Source: Nitrospirota bacterium (GTDB lineage Bacteria; Nitrospirota; JAOUDF01). From it: DNA of 17,186 bases. Below, one piece after another: positions 1 through 7,013 of the stretch (position 1 is its first letter; the number at the start of each line of letters is the position of its first letter). The notes below the pieces were generated by a model that was not told where the DNA came from, searched no databases, and saw only the letters and a program-made list of their open reading frames with translations. The stretch lies in NCBI GenBank assembly GCA_029859385.1, contig JAOUDF010000030.1:1-17186 (forward strand), written 5' to 3'. Both the position numbers and the translations under genes were made by a program.

Positions 1-1019
1 CTGGTCTTGGTGTGGCAGGTCTCGCACGGGCCGGTGCCCAGCTCGGCCTTGTTGGCAAAGCTGTAGTCGGCGAAGCCGTCAGCGCTCCTGAAGTCGACGT
101 TCCGGTACCCGCTGTTGGGGGTCTTGATCTGCTCTTTTACCAGGAAGATGTTCTTGGTGTTGTGCGGGGTATGGCACTGACGGCAGGTCAAGGACCAGTT
201 GCCGTATTTGGGGCTCAGATACTGGCTGCTGTGAGGCTTGAGGCCGCCGTGGCAGTCCCAGCAGATCTGGTTGTCGTTGTCGCGGACGAGGAGCTTGCCG
301 TCTCCCTTGAACACCCCTTCGGCGGTCTCGGTGCTGTTGATGTAAAACTGCGATGTGGGGGCATAGCCAAGATTGCCCGCCTTGTCACGCGCCTTGGCGG
401 TGACGGAGTGCCATCCCCTGGTCGGCGTGCTCCAGCGGAAGATATAGTACCCCTCGCGGTCGGGATTGGGCTGGGCGCTGTAGCTGGCCCCGTCGATGAC
501 GACTTCTACCGACGACCCGTCGATGCCGCTGTGGCGATCGTAGACGGTGAAGTCGATGGTCACGGGATAGCTGCTGTTACCCCCGACGACCCCCTTCTCC
601 ATCGGCTTGATGATGGCCAGGGTCGGCGGATACTTGTCCTCATCCTCGCCGCGGGTATGGGCCGACGTCTCATAAGAGTCGCCGCCGGTCACCCCGTCGG
701 GGTCGGTATAGGTCACCTTTACATGGTACGTCGTGTCGCTCTTGAGCCAGCTGATGTAGCAGACCCGCGGGCTGCCGCCGGTGAGGTTCCCGCATATGGT
801 CTTATCATCCGAATTCCCCCACGTGCTGTCCTCGCTGTACTCAACCTTTACCGAGCCGTCACGGTTGTCGTCGCCGCTCACATACGTCAGCACCGTCACC
901 TGGCTCGGGCTGCTCCCGATCGCCTCTACGCTCCCCGGTACCGTCTGGTCGACGGCATAGGCTATCGTTGCGGGAAAAACCGCAAGCGCTGAAAGTACAA
1001 AAAAAACATGTCGACGCAT
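1..1019 (-). CDS. Secreted multiheme cytochrome c with N-terminal Fn3-like domains (partial, 3' end off the window)
   Basis: The minus-strand frame is open from an ATG at 1019 to the left edge, giving 339 codons with no stop, so the C-terminus is missing. A typical signal peptide (MRR, hydrophobic core, then ATIAYA before V) predicts Sec export. Residues about 25-120 and 125-230 look like two beta-sandwich (Fn3/Ig-like) units: phrases such as YHVKVTYTDPDG and HSVTAKARDKAGNLG fit bacterial Ig/Fn3 repeats. Haem-binding CxxCH motifs follow: CWDCH at 253-257, CRQCH at 279-283 and CETCH at 332-336, with more probably beyond the edge. An AGGGGGA ribosome binding site lies 7 bp before the ATG. It follows a five-haem cytochrome gene after 118 bp and probably belongs to the same secreted redox module. 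Clustering of haems at the end of an adhesion-like N-terminus suggests an outer-surface or periplasmic electron-transfer protein. The exact partner and the total haem number cannot be seen here. Confidence 0.9.
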   Translation of the reverse strand, partial: MRRHVFFVLSALAVFPATIAYAVDQTVPGSVEAIGSSPSQVTVLTYVSGDDNRDGSVKVEYSEDSTWGNSDDKTICGNLTGGSPRVCYISWLKSDTTYHVKVTYTDPDGVTGGDSYETSAHTRGEDEDKYPPTLAIIKPMEKGVVGGNSSYPVTIDFTVYDRHSGIDGSSVEVVIDGASYSAQPNPDREGYYIFRWSTPTRGWHSVTAKARDKAGNLGYAPTSQFYINSTETAEGVFKGDGKLLVRDNDNQICWDCHGGLKPHSSQYLSPKYGNWSLTCRQCHTPHNTKNIFLVKEQIKTPNSGYRNVDFRSADGFADYSFANKAELGTGPCETCHTKT

Positions 1020-1065
1020 TGCCTATCCCCCTGATTAAATTGCTTTAACTCTACTCAAAACTCAT

Positions 1066-1099
1066 ACGGCCACGCAAGAGAAACCCCCTGCGTGGCCGT
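1066..1099 (-). terminator. Strong hairpin between the two cytochrome genes (terminator or attenuator-like)
   Basis: A perfect 11-bp inverted repeat (ACGGCCACGCA at 1066-1076, TGCGTGGCCGT at 1089-1099) encloses a 12-nt loop. It lies 39 bp after the stop of the five-haem cytochrome and 47 bp before the next ATG. On the minus strand the stem is followed by ATGAGTTTTGAG, so there is only a short T run, displaced by 5 nt. It may be a weak or partial intrinsic terminator that lowers expression of the last gene, or a 3'-end stabilising structure. The rest of the 1020-1137 spacer shows no promoter I would defend. Confidence 0.5.
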
Positions 1100-1137
1100 G
1101 TTATCTCAACCATCCCTTACGATTCAGTCGAAACGGA

Positions 1138-2460
1138 CTATCTCTTGTCGACCGTCAGTGAATTGGAGTCGGTAAAGTGCGGGGCATGGCAGGTCATGCA
1201 CTGCACATCGTAATTGTCGTCGGAGCCGGGCTCCGGCGTGCCAAAGGCGGTTGCCTTGACGGTCGGGTATTTCGGATCACCGGCTGTCCCTCTCTTGAAA
1301 AGGAGCAGGTCGTTGGTCCAGTTGCCGTCGGGACTATTGGGATAAGAAGCGCTCTGCGTCTTTCCGTCAGCATCCAGCGGAACGTGACGGTCATACCCCT
1401 TACCGTTGGACCCCAGCCACTGCCCTACCGGATGGCTCCGGGGGGTACCGGTCCAGGTTTCTACGTCCACATGGCTCTGAGCCCTCTGGCTGTGGCAGTT
1501 GCGGCAGAAATAGGTAGTAAAACCGCTCCCCTGTCCCCTGTTGCCCGGCTCCTGATTCGGGCCGCCGTCGTGGGCTCTCCTGAAGAAGGGGTAGCCCACA
1601 TAGAACCTGAAGTGGTCACCGGTCCTGAAAGAGTCCGATGAGGTATCGAAGGTGATGGTGATATTCGGGCCGTCCATCAGGTGCTGGCTCGAACCGGTCT
1701 GGCGCGGCATGGACGAGGCATCGGTCTTCGCATTGCGCCCTGTGAAAGGTATCCAGCCCGAACCGTTCCAGCCGAACCATCTGATGTAGCCGGCCATGTC
1801 CAGCGAGCCATCGCTGATGACATAGGTCGCCTCGCCGGTGGAGCCGGAGTTGACAATAAAGACATGGTAGGTCTGGGGCTTGGCCTGGTGGTCTACCACC
1901 GAGTAGTGGATCTTGCCCGTGGAACCGGTACCGTCGAGCTGCTCAATCTGAGAAAGATGGGTACGGCCCCAGCGGTTGGAGTTATCGTGCTGGTTGTGAC
2001 AGGTGGAGCAGAGGACCTTCGGGTTGCTCGGGTCGCTCTTGTCCAGACGAGTATCCATGTCGGTATCATGGTTCTCAGAATATGTCCTTGTCGGTGGTGT
2101 AGCTCCCCACTGGGGGGCATTGGCCGACATCATCCAGTAGTGGGTATTCCCCTTTACGCCGGGGACCGCTCTGTTGGAGTTCTGCATAGGGAAGTATTTA
2201 CCAAGACCAAGAGGGTTGTGGCAGCCCTGGCAGACCAACGGGTTGAGCTCGGCCCTGGTCAGGTTGCTCCCCAACGCCTTGTGCGGCTGATGACAATTGA
2301 GACACTGTATCGAATAGCCGGCATGGTGCGGTGCATCTATTGCCTGGCCGTTACCCACAGCAATAATCACCAGAGCGACAGCAGCCAGTATAGACAGGAT
2401 AGCCCTTGCAGTCATGATTGAAGCCCTTTTCTTTCCGGCTTTAGAAGTGAACAGTTTCAT
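1138..2460 (-). CDS. Secreted five-haem cytochrome c family protein
   Basis: 440 residues. The N-terminus is a basic stretch (MKLFTSKAGKKR), then a hydrophobic segment (about 18-36) ending near GQAID, consistent with a Sec signal peptide or an N-terminal anchor. Five CxxCH haem motifs are visible: CLNCH 53-57, CQGCH 77-81, CSTCH 151-155, CRNCH 319-323 and CMTCH 421-425. CLNCHQPH and CMTCHAPH resemble the doubled-CxxCH family. Between haems 3 and 4 lies a haem-free stretch of about 160 residues; residues about 185-292 look beta-rich (YHVFIVNSG, YIRWFGWNG, ITITFDTSSDSFRTGDHFRF), like a carbohydrate- or surface-binding sandwich. An AAGGAGGAG ribosome binding site precedes the ATG at 2460. The stop of the upstream propeller protein is only 14 bp away, so the two are very probably co-transcribed. 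Likely role: electron transfer in the periplasm or at the outer surface. No closer family name can be given from sequence alone. Confidence 0.92.
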   Translation of the reverse strand: MKLFTSKAGKKRASIMTARAILSILAAVALVIIAVGNGQAIDAPHHAGYSIQCLNCHQPHKALGSNLTRAELNPLVCQGCHNPLGLGKYFPMQNSNRAVPGVKGNTHYWMMSANAPQWGATPPTRTYSENHDTDMDTRLDKSDPSNPKVLCSTCHNQHDNSNRWGRTHLSQIEQLDGTGSTGKIHYSVVDHQAKPQTYHVFIVNSGSTGEATYVISDGSLDMAGYIRWFGWNGSGWIPFTGRNAKTDASSMPRQTGSSQHLMDGPNITITFDTSSDSFRTGDHFRFYVGYPFFRRAHDGGPNQEPGNRGQGSGFTTYFCRNCHSQRAQSHVDVETWTGTPRSHPVGQWLGSNGKGYDRHVPLDADGKTQSASYPNSPDGNWTNDLLLFKRGTAGDPKYPTVKATAFGTPEPGSDDNYDVQCMTCHAPHFTDSNSLTVDKR

Positions 2461-2474
2461 ATCGGCACTCCTCC

Positions 2475-5189
2475 TTATTTGCTGAAGCGCCGGACTGTAC
2501 CATCCGATCCGCCTACCAGTACATCGTAGAGACCCGAGTTATTCCAGTCGACAATGAAGGGCGCCGCATAGCTCGTGCTCTTCAGTCTACCGCTCAATTC
2601 GGGCAGCTGTGAATAGCTGGAGAAGCTGGGCGAAGCATCGCTGCCACCGTTACGGAACCAGTAGACACCGTTACTGCTCGCGCCCACCACCAGGTCTTTC
2701 CTGCCGTCATGATCCCAGTCGATGACCAACGGGGTCGCATAGTTGCCGGCACGGAGGGTATTCGACCCCATGCGCAGGTAGCCATTGTCGCTCAACGACG
2801 GGCCGGAGTCGGTACCGCTGTTGAGGTAGAGCCTGACATAGCCGGAGCTGTTGCCAACCAGCATGTCCTTCTTGCCGTCGTTGTCCCAGTCGACCACCCA
2901 CGGCGAGGCATAGTTGCCCACGTCGATGACTGACCCCCCTGCCTGGAGCGGTACACCACCGCCGAAGGAGGGCGCACTGTCGGTGCCGATGTTGAGATAG
3001 AGCAGGATATTGCCAGACCTGGTACCGACGAGCAGGTCCTTCCTGCCGTCGTTGTCCCAGTCGACCACGAAGGGATAGGCGCCGTCACCGGTGCTTACCA
3101 CATACCCCTGGTACTGGAGGTTCGGCGAACCGTCACCGCCGGTATTGTTATAGTAGTAGACCCGGCCGTCATTGGCGCCGACCAGGAGGTCCTTGTTGCC
3201 GTCGTTATCCCAGTCGACCGCGAAGGGTGACGAATAGGTGAACGACGGATTATAGTTGCCCAGGGTCTGTCCACCCGCGGTCAACCTGCCCCTGTCGGTA
3301 ATACTGTAGCTGGAGTAGCTCAACAGGTTGGCATTGACCGTTACGGTCTGGCCTGCTGTCATGTTGTAGCTGCCATAGTACTCGTTATAGCCGTTCCTGA
3401 CTATCCGGACCTCATGCCTGCCGGGTTCAACGGTTATGGCGAGCGGCGTGGCACCGGTCTGGCCCTGATAGTTGCCGAGGTAGCCGTAGTTGCCGTCGAT
3501 GTAAACCAGGGCGCCGCTGGGCGAACTGCTGACCTTGATGGTCGCTCCTGATGAACCGTAGACAAAGCTGCTGCCTGAGTAGGTTGAAGAACCACTGTTG
3601 CTGTCCACCGCCTTTACCTGCCAGTAGTAGGTTGCACTGGGCTGGCCGGAGAGACTGGAGAACTGGGTGATGGCAACACTGGTACCGGAGATGCCGCTCT
3701 TTGACTCGACGATTGAGGCAAAGGCCGCGTCGGTGGCAACGTTTACCGTATAGGTGATCAGATCGCCGTCAGGATCGACTGAAGATGACCACGACAGTGA
3801 ATCGGTATCGACCAGCTGTGTCCCGGCCGCCGGAGAAAGATTTCCTGGCGCGGAGGGGAGCCTGTTTGAGGCATGGACGGTAAAGCTTGTCGCCGCGCTC
3901 CACCCGCTTTCCAGAAGCTCGGAGGTGGAAGTCTCCTTCGCCTTTGCCCGCCAGTAGTAGGTGACATGATCCACCGGCAGCACGACCGTCGCAGAGGTCA
4001 CGGATGTTCCCTGCGAAACGGTTACCGTCTTCATGTTGGCGGTATTAAAGGAGGAACTGGTATCTACCTGGAATATGTACTGGAGCATGTCTCCCTCGGC
4101 ATCGCTGGCGTTGGCAACACTGAGAAGAGGCATCATGCTCGCCACGGTAGCCCCATTGGCCGGAGAAGAGAGGGCCGGAACAGACGGCGCGCTGTTGGGA
4201 TCGGGTGACGGTGGCGGAGATGTTTCCAGACCAATCTGCCAGAACGAGAGGCGATTGTTATTCCAGTCGGCGAGAATGAACTGCCCGGAGGGAGAAAGCG
4301 TAATGCCGATGGGGACCATCAGCTCAGCCGAACCGGTGCCGTAATCGCCGAACATGCCGAGCGGGTTACCCGAGGCGCTGTCGAACATCTGTACGGTGCA
4401 CTGGAAAGAATCGACCACATAGAGGCGGCTCTGACCATCAATAGCAAGCCCCTGAAGCTTTGAGAACCTGCCGATCAGTTTCTCGGGAGAAAAGCTGCCG
4501 AACAGCCAGGAGCTGTCGGGGGCATTGGTGCCGAACTGTCTCAGGTAGTTGCCTGCGGGATCGAACACCTTGATACGGAAGTTCCCCTGGTCGCCTACGA
4601 GAACCTCCTGGCGAGCGGCGTCAAAAACAATTCCCGCGGGGTAATCAAACTGGTTATGGAAACCGGCATAATCATAATACCCCGGGCCATAACCGCCAAA
4701 CCGGTCGAGAAAGTTGCCGTCCTTGTCAAAACGGTAGACATAGCTTCTTACGCTGTCAACAACGTAGATGACGCCGGTAGACGGATTAACCGCCATATCG
4801 GTAGGCATGGTGAACTGGCCGATGCCTGCCCCCAGTCTTCTTATGAAACTGCCGGAGGAGGTGTAATGAGAAACGTAGCCGCCGGAATCGCTGGTGTAAC
4901 CCACAAGAATGGAGTTGTCGGGCAACACCTTGATCCCTCTGGGGACACCTGACTCCTTAATTGAGCCAATTTTGCTCCCTGAGGAGTCAAGGACGATTAC
5001 CTCATTTTCATAGGAGTCGGTCACGTAGATAGTGCCGCTGCCGTTGGCCGAAACCCGCTGCGGGCTTTCGATTCCGTCGAGATTCTGGACGAAACCTATG
5101 GTCGGTTTTTCATAGGCAGCTGCCTGACCGGCAAGGCCCGATACAAGCAAACACAATACTGCGACAAACCCTCTTCTCAATCTTTCCAT
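2475..5189 (-). CDS. Large secreted NHL-propeller / Fn3-like / PEGA / FG-GAP (VCBS) repeat protein
   Basis: 904 residues with a Sec signal peptide (cleavage probably after AQAAA-type residues near 25). Order of domains: NHL-type beta-propeller about 35-325 (repeated IYVVDS, GNFRIKVFDPAGNYLRQFG blades); proline linker SPPPSPDPNSAP about 324-335; two Fn3-like units about 336-438 and 443-545, each with a YYWRAKA or YYWQVKA strand; PEGA domain about 548-623 (SSPSGALVYIDG, TPLAITVEPGRHEVRIVRNGY); then five FG-GAP/VCBS repeats to the C-terminus. The repeats carry Ca-binding-loop-like WDNDGxxD at W660, W711, W768 and W825 (DHDG), and a degenerate WNNSGLYD at W882; the last three intervals are exactly 57 residues. 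No C-terminal anchor is seen. PEGA and FG-GAP domains are usual in surface binding proteins. The gene heads the transcription unit with the two cytochromes, so it may be a scaffold or docking partner for them (inference). SD-like GGGGAG lies 8 bp before the ATG. Confidence 0.9.
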   Translation of the reverse strand: MERLRRGFVAVLCLLVSGLAGQAAAYEKPTIGFVQNLDGIESPQRVSANGSGTIYVTDSYENEVIVLDSSGSKIGSIKESGVPRGIKVLPDNSILVGYTSDSGGYVSHYTSSGSFIRRLGAGIGQFTMPTDMAVNPSTGVIYVVDSVRSYVYRFDKDGNFLDRFGGYGPGYYDYAGFHNQFDYPAGIVFDAARQEVLVGDQGNFRIKVFDPAGNYLRQFGTNAPDSSWLFGSFSPEKLIGRFSKLQGLAIDGQSRLYVVDSFQCTVQMFDSASGNPLGMFGDYGTGSAELMVPIGITLSPSGQFILADWNNNRLSFWQIGLETSPPPSPDPNSAPSVPALSSPANGATVASMMPLLSVANASDAEGDMLQYIFQVDTSSSFNTANMKTVTVSQGTSVTSATVVLPVDHVTYYWRAKAKETSTSELLESGWSAATSFTVHASNRLPSAPGNLSPAAGTQLVDTDSLSWSSSVDPDGDLITYTVNVATDAAFASIVESKSGISGTSVAITQFSSLSGQPSATYYWQVKAVDSNSGSSTYSGSSFVYGSSGATIKVSSSPSGALVYIDGNYGYLGNYQGQTGATPLAITVEPGRHEVRIVRNGYNEYYGSYNMTAGQTVTVNANLLSYSSYSITDRGRLTAGGQTLGNYNPSFTYSSPFAVDWDNDGNKDLLVGANDGRVYYYNNTGGDGSPNLQYQGYVVSTGDGAYPFVVDWDNDGRKDLLVGTRSGNILLYLNIGTDSAPSFGGGVPLQAGGSVIDVGNYASPWVVDWDNDGKKDMLVGNSSGYVRLYLNSGTDSGPSLSDNGYLRMGSNTLRAGNYATPLVIDWDHDGRKDLVVGASSNGVYWFRNGGSDASPSFSSYSQLPELSGRLKSTSYAAPFIVDWNNSGLYDVLVGGSDGTVRRFSK

Positions 5190-5202
5190 CCCACTCTCTC
5201 CC

Positions 5203-5226
5203 CGGTCGTCATTGGTTCTACGACCG
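5203..5226 (-). promoter_or_regulatory. Leader hairpin abutting the ribosome binding site of the NHL/PEGA protein gene
   Basis: A perfect 7-bp inverted repeat (CGGTCGT at 5203-5209, ACGACCG at 5220-5226) with a 10-nt loop lies in the untranslated leader. Its end touches the GGGGAG Shine-Dalgarno sequence (5198-5203), and the gene starts at 5189. It could modulate ribosome access or be a dyad operator. It does not match a c-di-GMP (GEMM) riboswitch core that I can recognise. Confidence 0.4.
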
Positions 5227-5290
5227 CAATCTTATAAAAGATTTACTGCTCGACCTCCATGAATTAATAAATCGCAACAGCGCAATACTA

Positions 5291-5306
5291 TGCAACTACC
5301 ACGCCA
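5291..5306 (-). promoter_or_regulatory. Sigma-54 (-24/-12) promoter for the secreted propeller-cytochrome unit
   Basis: On the minus strand the sequence is TGGCGTGGTAGTTGCA. It matches the RpoN consensus TGGCACG-N4-TTGCA with the -24 GG and -12 GC at the correct 10-nt separation and only two mismatches (GT for AC). Transcription would start near 5280, leaving a leader of about 90 nt before the ATG at 5189. An alternative sigma-70-like TATAAG lies further downstream at about 5233-5238, but it lacks a convincing -35. RpoN dependence would require an enhancer-binding activator, which is not encoded in this window. Confidence 0.6.
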
Positions 5307-5334
5307 TCGCCAGATTAATTTTTACCACCATATC

Positions 5335-5355
5335 ACACAAGGGATCTACACAAGG
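5335..5355 (-). repeat. Paired direct repeat upstream of the sigma-54 promoter
   Basis: The octamer CCTTGTGT (minus strand) occurs twice, at 5348-5355 and 5335-5342, exactly 13 bp apart start to start, 29-49 bp upstream of the -24 element. It is a candidate activator binding site, though closer to the promoter than many enhancer sites. The spacer 5190-5397 otherwise holds only AT-rich leader sequence; no clear terminator for ald is visible in it. Confidence 0.35.
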
Positions 5356-5397
5356 CACAATAACGGAGAGGAATATCAATCGGATATACGTCTCAGC

Positions 5398-6519
5398 TCA
5401 GAGGCTGCCCAGCAGCTTCTCCAGAGGGGTATATTCTACTCCAGCCGCCTCTGCCACTGCGGGGTGGGTTACATGCCCTTTATAGACATTAACCCCCCTC
5501 GCAAGCGAGGCATCTGCGCAAACCGCCGCCCTGAGGCCCTTACCGGCGATCGCAAGGGCATGGGGAAGGGTGGCGTTGGTGAGGGCGTAGGTCGAAGTCC
5601 GGGGCACTGCGCCGGGCATGTTGGTGACGCAGTAATGGATGACGCCGTCGACCTCGTAGACGGGATCGGAATGGCTGGTGGGACGGGAAGTTTCGATGCA
5701 CCCCCCCTGGTCGATGGCGACGTCGACGATGACCGCCCCCTTCTTCATGCGGGAAACCATGGATCGGGTTACAACCCGCGGCGTCATGGCGCCGGGGATC
5801 AGCACCGATCCGACAACAAGATCGGAACGCAGAACAGCTTCCTCTATGTTGTGGCTGTTGGATTCCAGGGTGGTAACGGTGTTGGCGAAAATGTCGTCGA
5901 GGTAGGCCATCCGCTTCAGTCCCTTGTTGATGATGTAGACTTCGGCCCCCATGCCGACGGCGATCTTGGCGGCGTTGAGCCCCACCGTACCGCCGCCTAT
6001 GATGGTAACGACCGCCCGATGGACTCCCGGCACCCCGCCCAGCAGGATACCCCGGCCACCGGCCTCCTTTTCGAGGTAATGAGCCCCGGCCTGGACCGCC
6101 AGTTTCCCCGCCACCTCGCTCATCGGGATCAAAAGGGGTAGAAGCCCGTCGTCGGTCTGAATGGTTTCGTACGCAACGCCGATCACCTTCTTCTCAAGCA
6201 GCGCACGGGTCAGCTCCGGCGCCGGTGCAAGGTGGAGGTAGGCATAGAGTATCTGCCCCTCTCGCAGAAGGCCGTACTCCGCGGGCAGCGGTTCCTTGAC
6301 CTTCATAACCATCTCCGCCCTGCCGTAGACGTCCGCCGCGGAGGATACGATCTCGGCCCCGGCGCGGCGGTACTCCTCATCGCCAATGGCGCTCCCCTCA
6401 CCGGCGGACCGCTCCACAATGACGGAATGTCCCGCCTGAGTCAGGGCCAGCACGCCGGCAGGGACAATCCCCACACGGTATTCGTTGTCTTTTATCTCTT
6501 TCGGGATACCGACGATCAT
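5398..6519 (-). CDS. ald: Alanine dehydrogenase (NAD-dependent)
   Basis: Catalyses reversible oxidative deamination of L-alanine to pyruvate and ammonium with NAD; cytoplasmic, hexameric in characterised members. From the ATG at 6519 it is 373 residues, beginning MIVGIPKEIKDNEYRVG, the standard Ald N-terminus. With this start the pyruvate-binding Lys of MKVKEP is residue 75 and the catalytic His of AYLHLAP is 96, matching the numbering I recall for the M. tuberculosis enzyme. The Rossmann motif GGGTVG and the signature HYCVTNMPGAVPRTSTYALT are intact. The frame stays open up to a TTG at 6561, and an ATG occurs at 6528, but both extensions fall in or beside an inverted repeat and add non-conserved residues. 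No Shine-Dalgarno sequence is visible before 6519 or 6528. It lies 63 bp downstream of a small secreted protein gene, with the inverted repeat between. Confidence 0.96.
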   Translation of the reverse strand: MIVGIPKEIKDNEYRVGIVPAGVLALTQAGHSVIVERSAGEGSAIGDEEYRRAGAEIVSSAADVYGRAEMVMKVKEPLPAEYGLLREGQILYAYLHLAPAPELTRALLEKKVIGVAYETIQTDDGLLPLLIPMSEVAGKLAVQAGAHYLEKEAGGRGILLGGVPGVHRAVVTIIGGGTVGLNAAKIAVGMGAEVYIINKGLKRMAYLDDIFANTVTTLESNSHNIEEAVLRSDLVVGSVLIPGAMTPRVVTRSMVSRMKKGAVIVDVAIDQGGCIETSRPTSHSDPVYEVDGVIHYCVTNMPGAVPRTSTYALTNATLPHALAIAGKGLRAAVCADASLARGVNVYKGHVTHPAVAEAAGVEYTPLEKLLGSL

Positions 6520-6528
6520 GATGAACAT

Positions 6529-6571
6529 CAATGGATAATTGACAATGAAAAACGTTGTCAATTATCCATTG
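6529..6571. repeat. Perfect 17-bp inverted repeat immediately upstream of ald
   Basis: Arms CAATGGATAATTGACAA (6529-6545) and TTGTCAATTATCCATTG (6555-6571) are exact reverse complements around a 9-nt loop (TGAAAAACG). The element ends 9 bp before the ald ATG and begins 11 bp after the stop of the upstream gene. Neither side has a T run suitable for an intrinsic terminator. The AT-rich TTGACAATTATC-type wording resembles short intergenic repeats common in this bacterial group, so it may be a small mobile or REP-like element. Confidence 0.75.
6532..6561 (-). promoter_or_regulatory. Possible ald promoter carried by the inverted repeat
   Basis: On the minus strand a perfect -35 TTGACA (6556-6561) is followed after 18 bp by TATCCA (6532-6537), a weak -10. 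Transcription would begin a few bases before or at the ald ATG codons (6528 or 6519), giving a leaderless or nearly leaderless message. That fits the lack of a Shine-Dalgarno sequence. Because the element is symmetric, a similar box pair exists on the plus strand, which weakens the case. Confidence 0.3.
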
Positions 6572-6582
6572 CCTCTGATTTT

Positions 6583-6999
6583 CTACTTAAAGGTTACCTT
6601 CCTCAGATTACACGCCTCGACACTGAAGCTGCCAAACGACGTATTCCCCGAGCAACGGTCCCGACAGCTCATATCGAAGGCAACGGTGCTGCCATCGGTC
6701 AGGGTGGCCGTCACCTGTGCCCGGTCTCCCTTGCCCTTCTCGGCGCTTATCTCCCTGACCTTGTCGAAGGAGACGGACAAGGTGGTCGCCCCCTTCTTCC
6801 CGTCGAAATAGAGTTTCCCCTCGCAGGTAAAATTACTCGCCTCGGTCTTGGTGCCGAGGTCGTCGACGACGGTTACGTTGTAGTTTTTCGTCGCCTTGTG
6901 GACCTCGCCGCTAGAGGAAATGTCACCCGTCCCCATGCCGAGAAACAAGGGGGAGACGGCAACTGCAAGCAGGGGCAGGTATCTCTTGATTTTTCTCAT
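6583..6999 (-). CDS. Small secreted protein with four cysteines, unknown function
   Basis: 138 residues. An N-terminal basic segment (MRKIKR) and hydrophobic stretch (about 7-22) look like a Sec signal peptide, though the cleavage site (near GMGTG before DIS) is not canonical. The mature part is polar and probably all-beta, with alternating strands (YNVTVVDDLG, KLYFDGKKGATTLSVSF, AQVTATLTDGSTVAFDM). Cysteines are C59, C112, C116 and C130; the SCRDRC and EAC segments could form two disulfides in the periplasm. I recognise no family. A GGAGGG ribosome binding site lies 7 bp before the ATG. The upstream MBL-fold gene ends 14 bp away, so they are probably co-transcribed. The content (a DGSTVAFDM strand near a cysteine pair) suggests a binding rather than catalytic role, but that is a guess. 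Confidence 0.8.
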   Translation of the reverse strand: MRKIKRYLPLLAVAVSPLFLGMGTGDISSSGEVHKATKNYNVTVVDDLGTKTEASNFTCEGKLYFDGKKGATTLSVSFDKVREISAEKGKGDRAQVTATLTDGSTVAFDMSCRDRCSGNTSFGSFSVEACNLRKVTFK

Positions 7000-7013
7000 G
7001 ATTCTTCCCTCCG

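Noticed and set aside
12..992. Long plus-strand open frame opposite the left-edge cytochrome.
   Set aside because: The minus-strand frame has a signal peptide, CxxCH motifs and a ribosome binding site; the plus frame is compositionally odd (Val/Ala-rich) and matches nothing.
5190..5397. c-di-GMP (GEMM) riboswitch upstream of the cytochrome unit, common in this group.
   Set aside because: I could not find the conserved GEMM core or tetraloop-receptor pattern in the leader.
6520..6561. Extended N-terminus of alanine dehydrogenase from TTG 6561 or ATG 6528.
   Set aside because: It adds 3-14 residues absent from the family and encoded by the inverted repeat; the ATG at 6519 restores canonical numbering.
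6529..6571. Intrinsic terminator between the four-cysteine gene and ald.
   Set aside because: The stem is AT-rich and followed by no T run on either strand; kept as a repeat instead.
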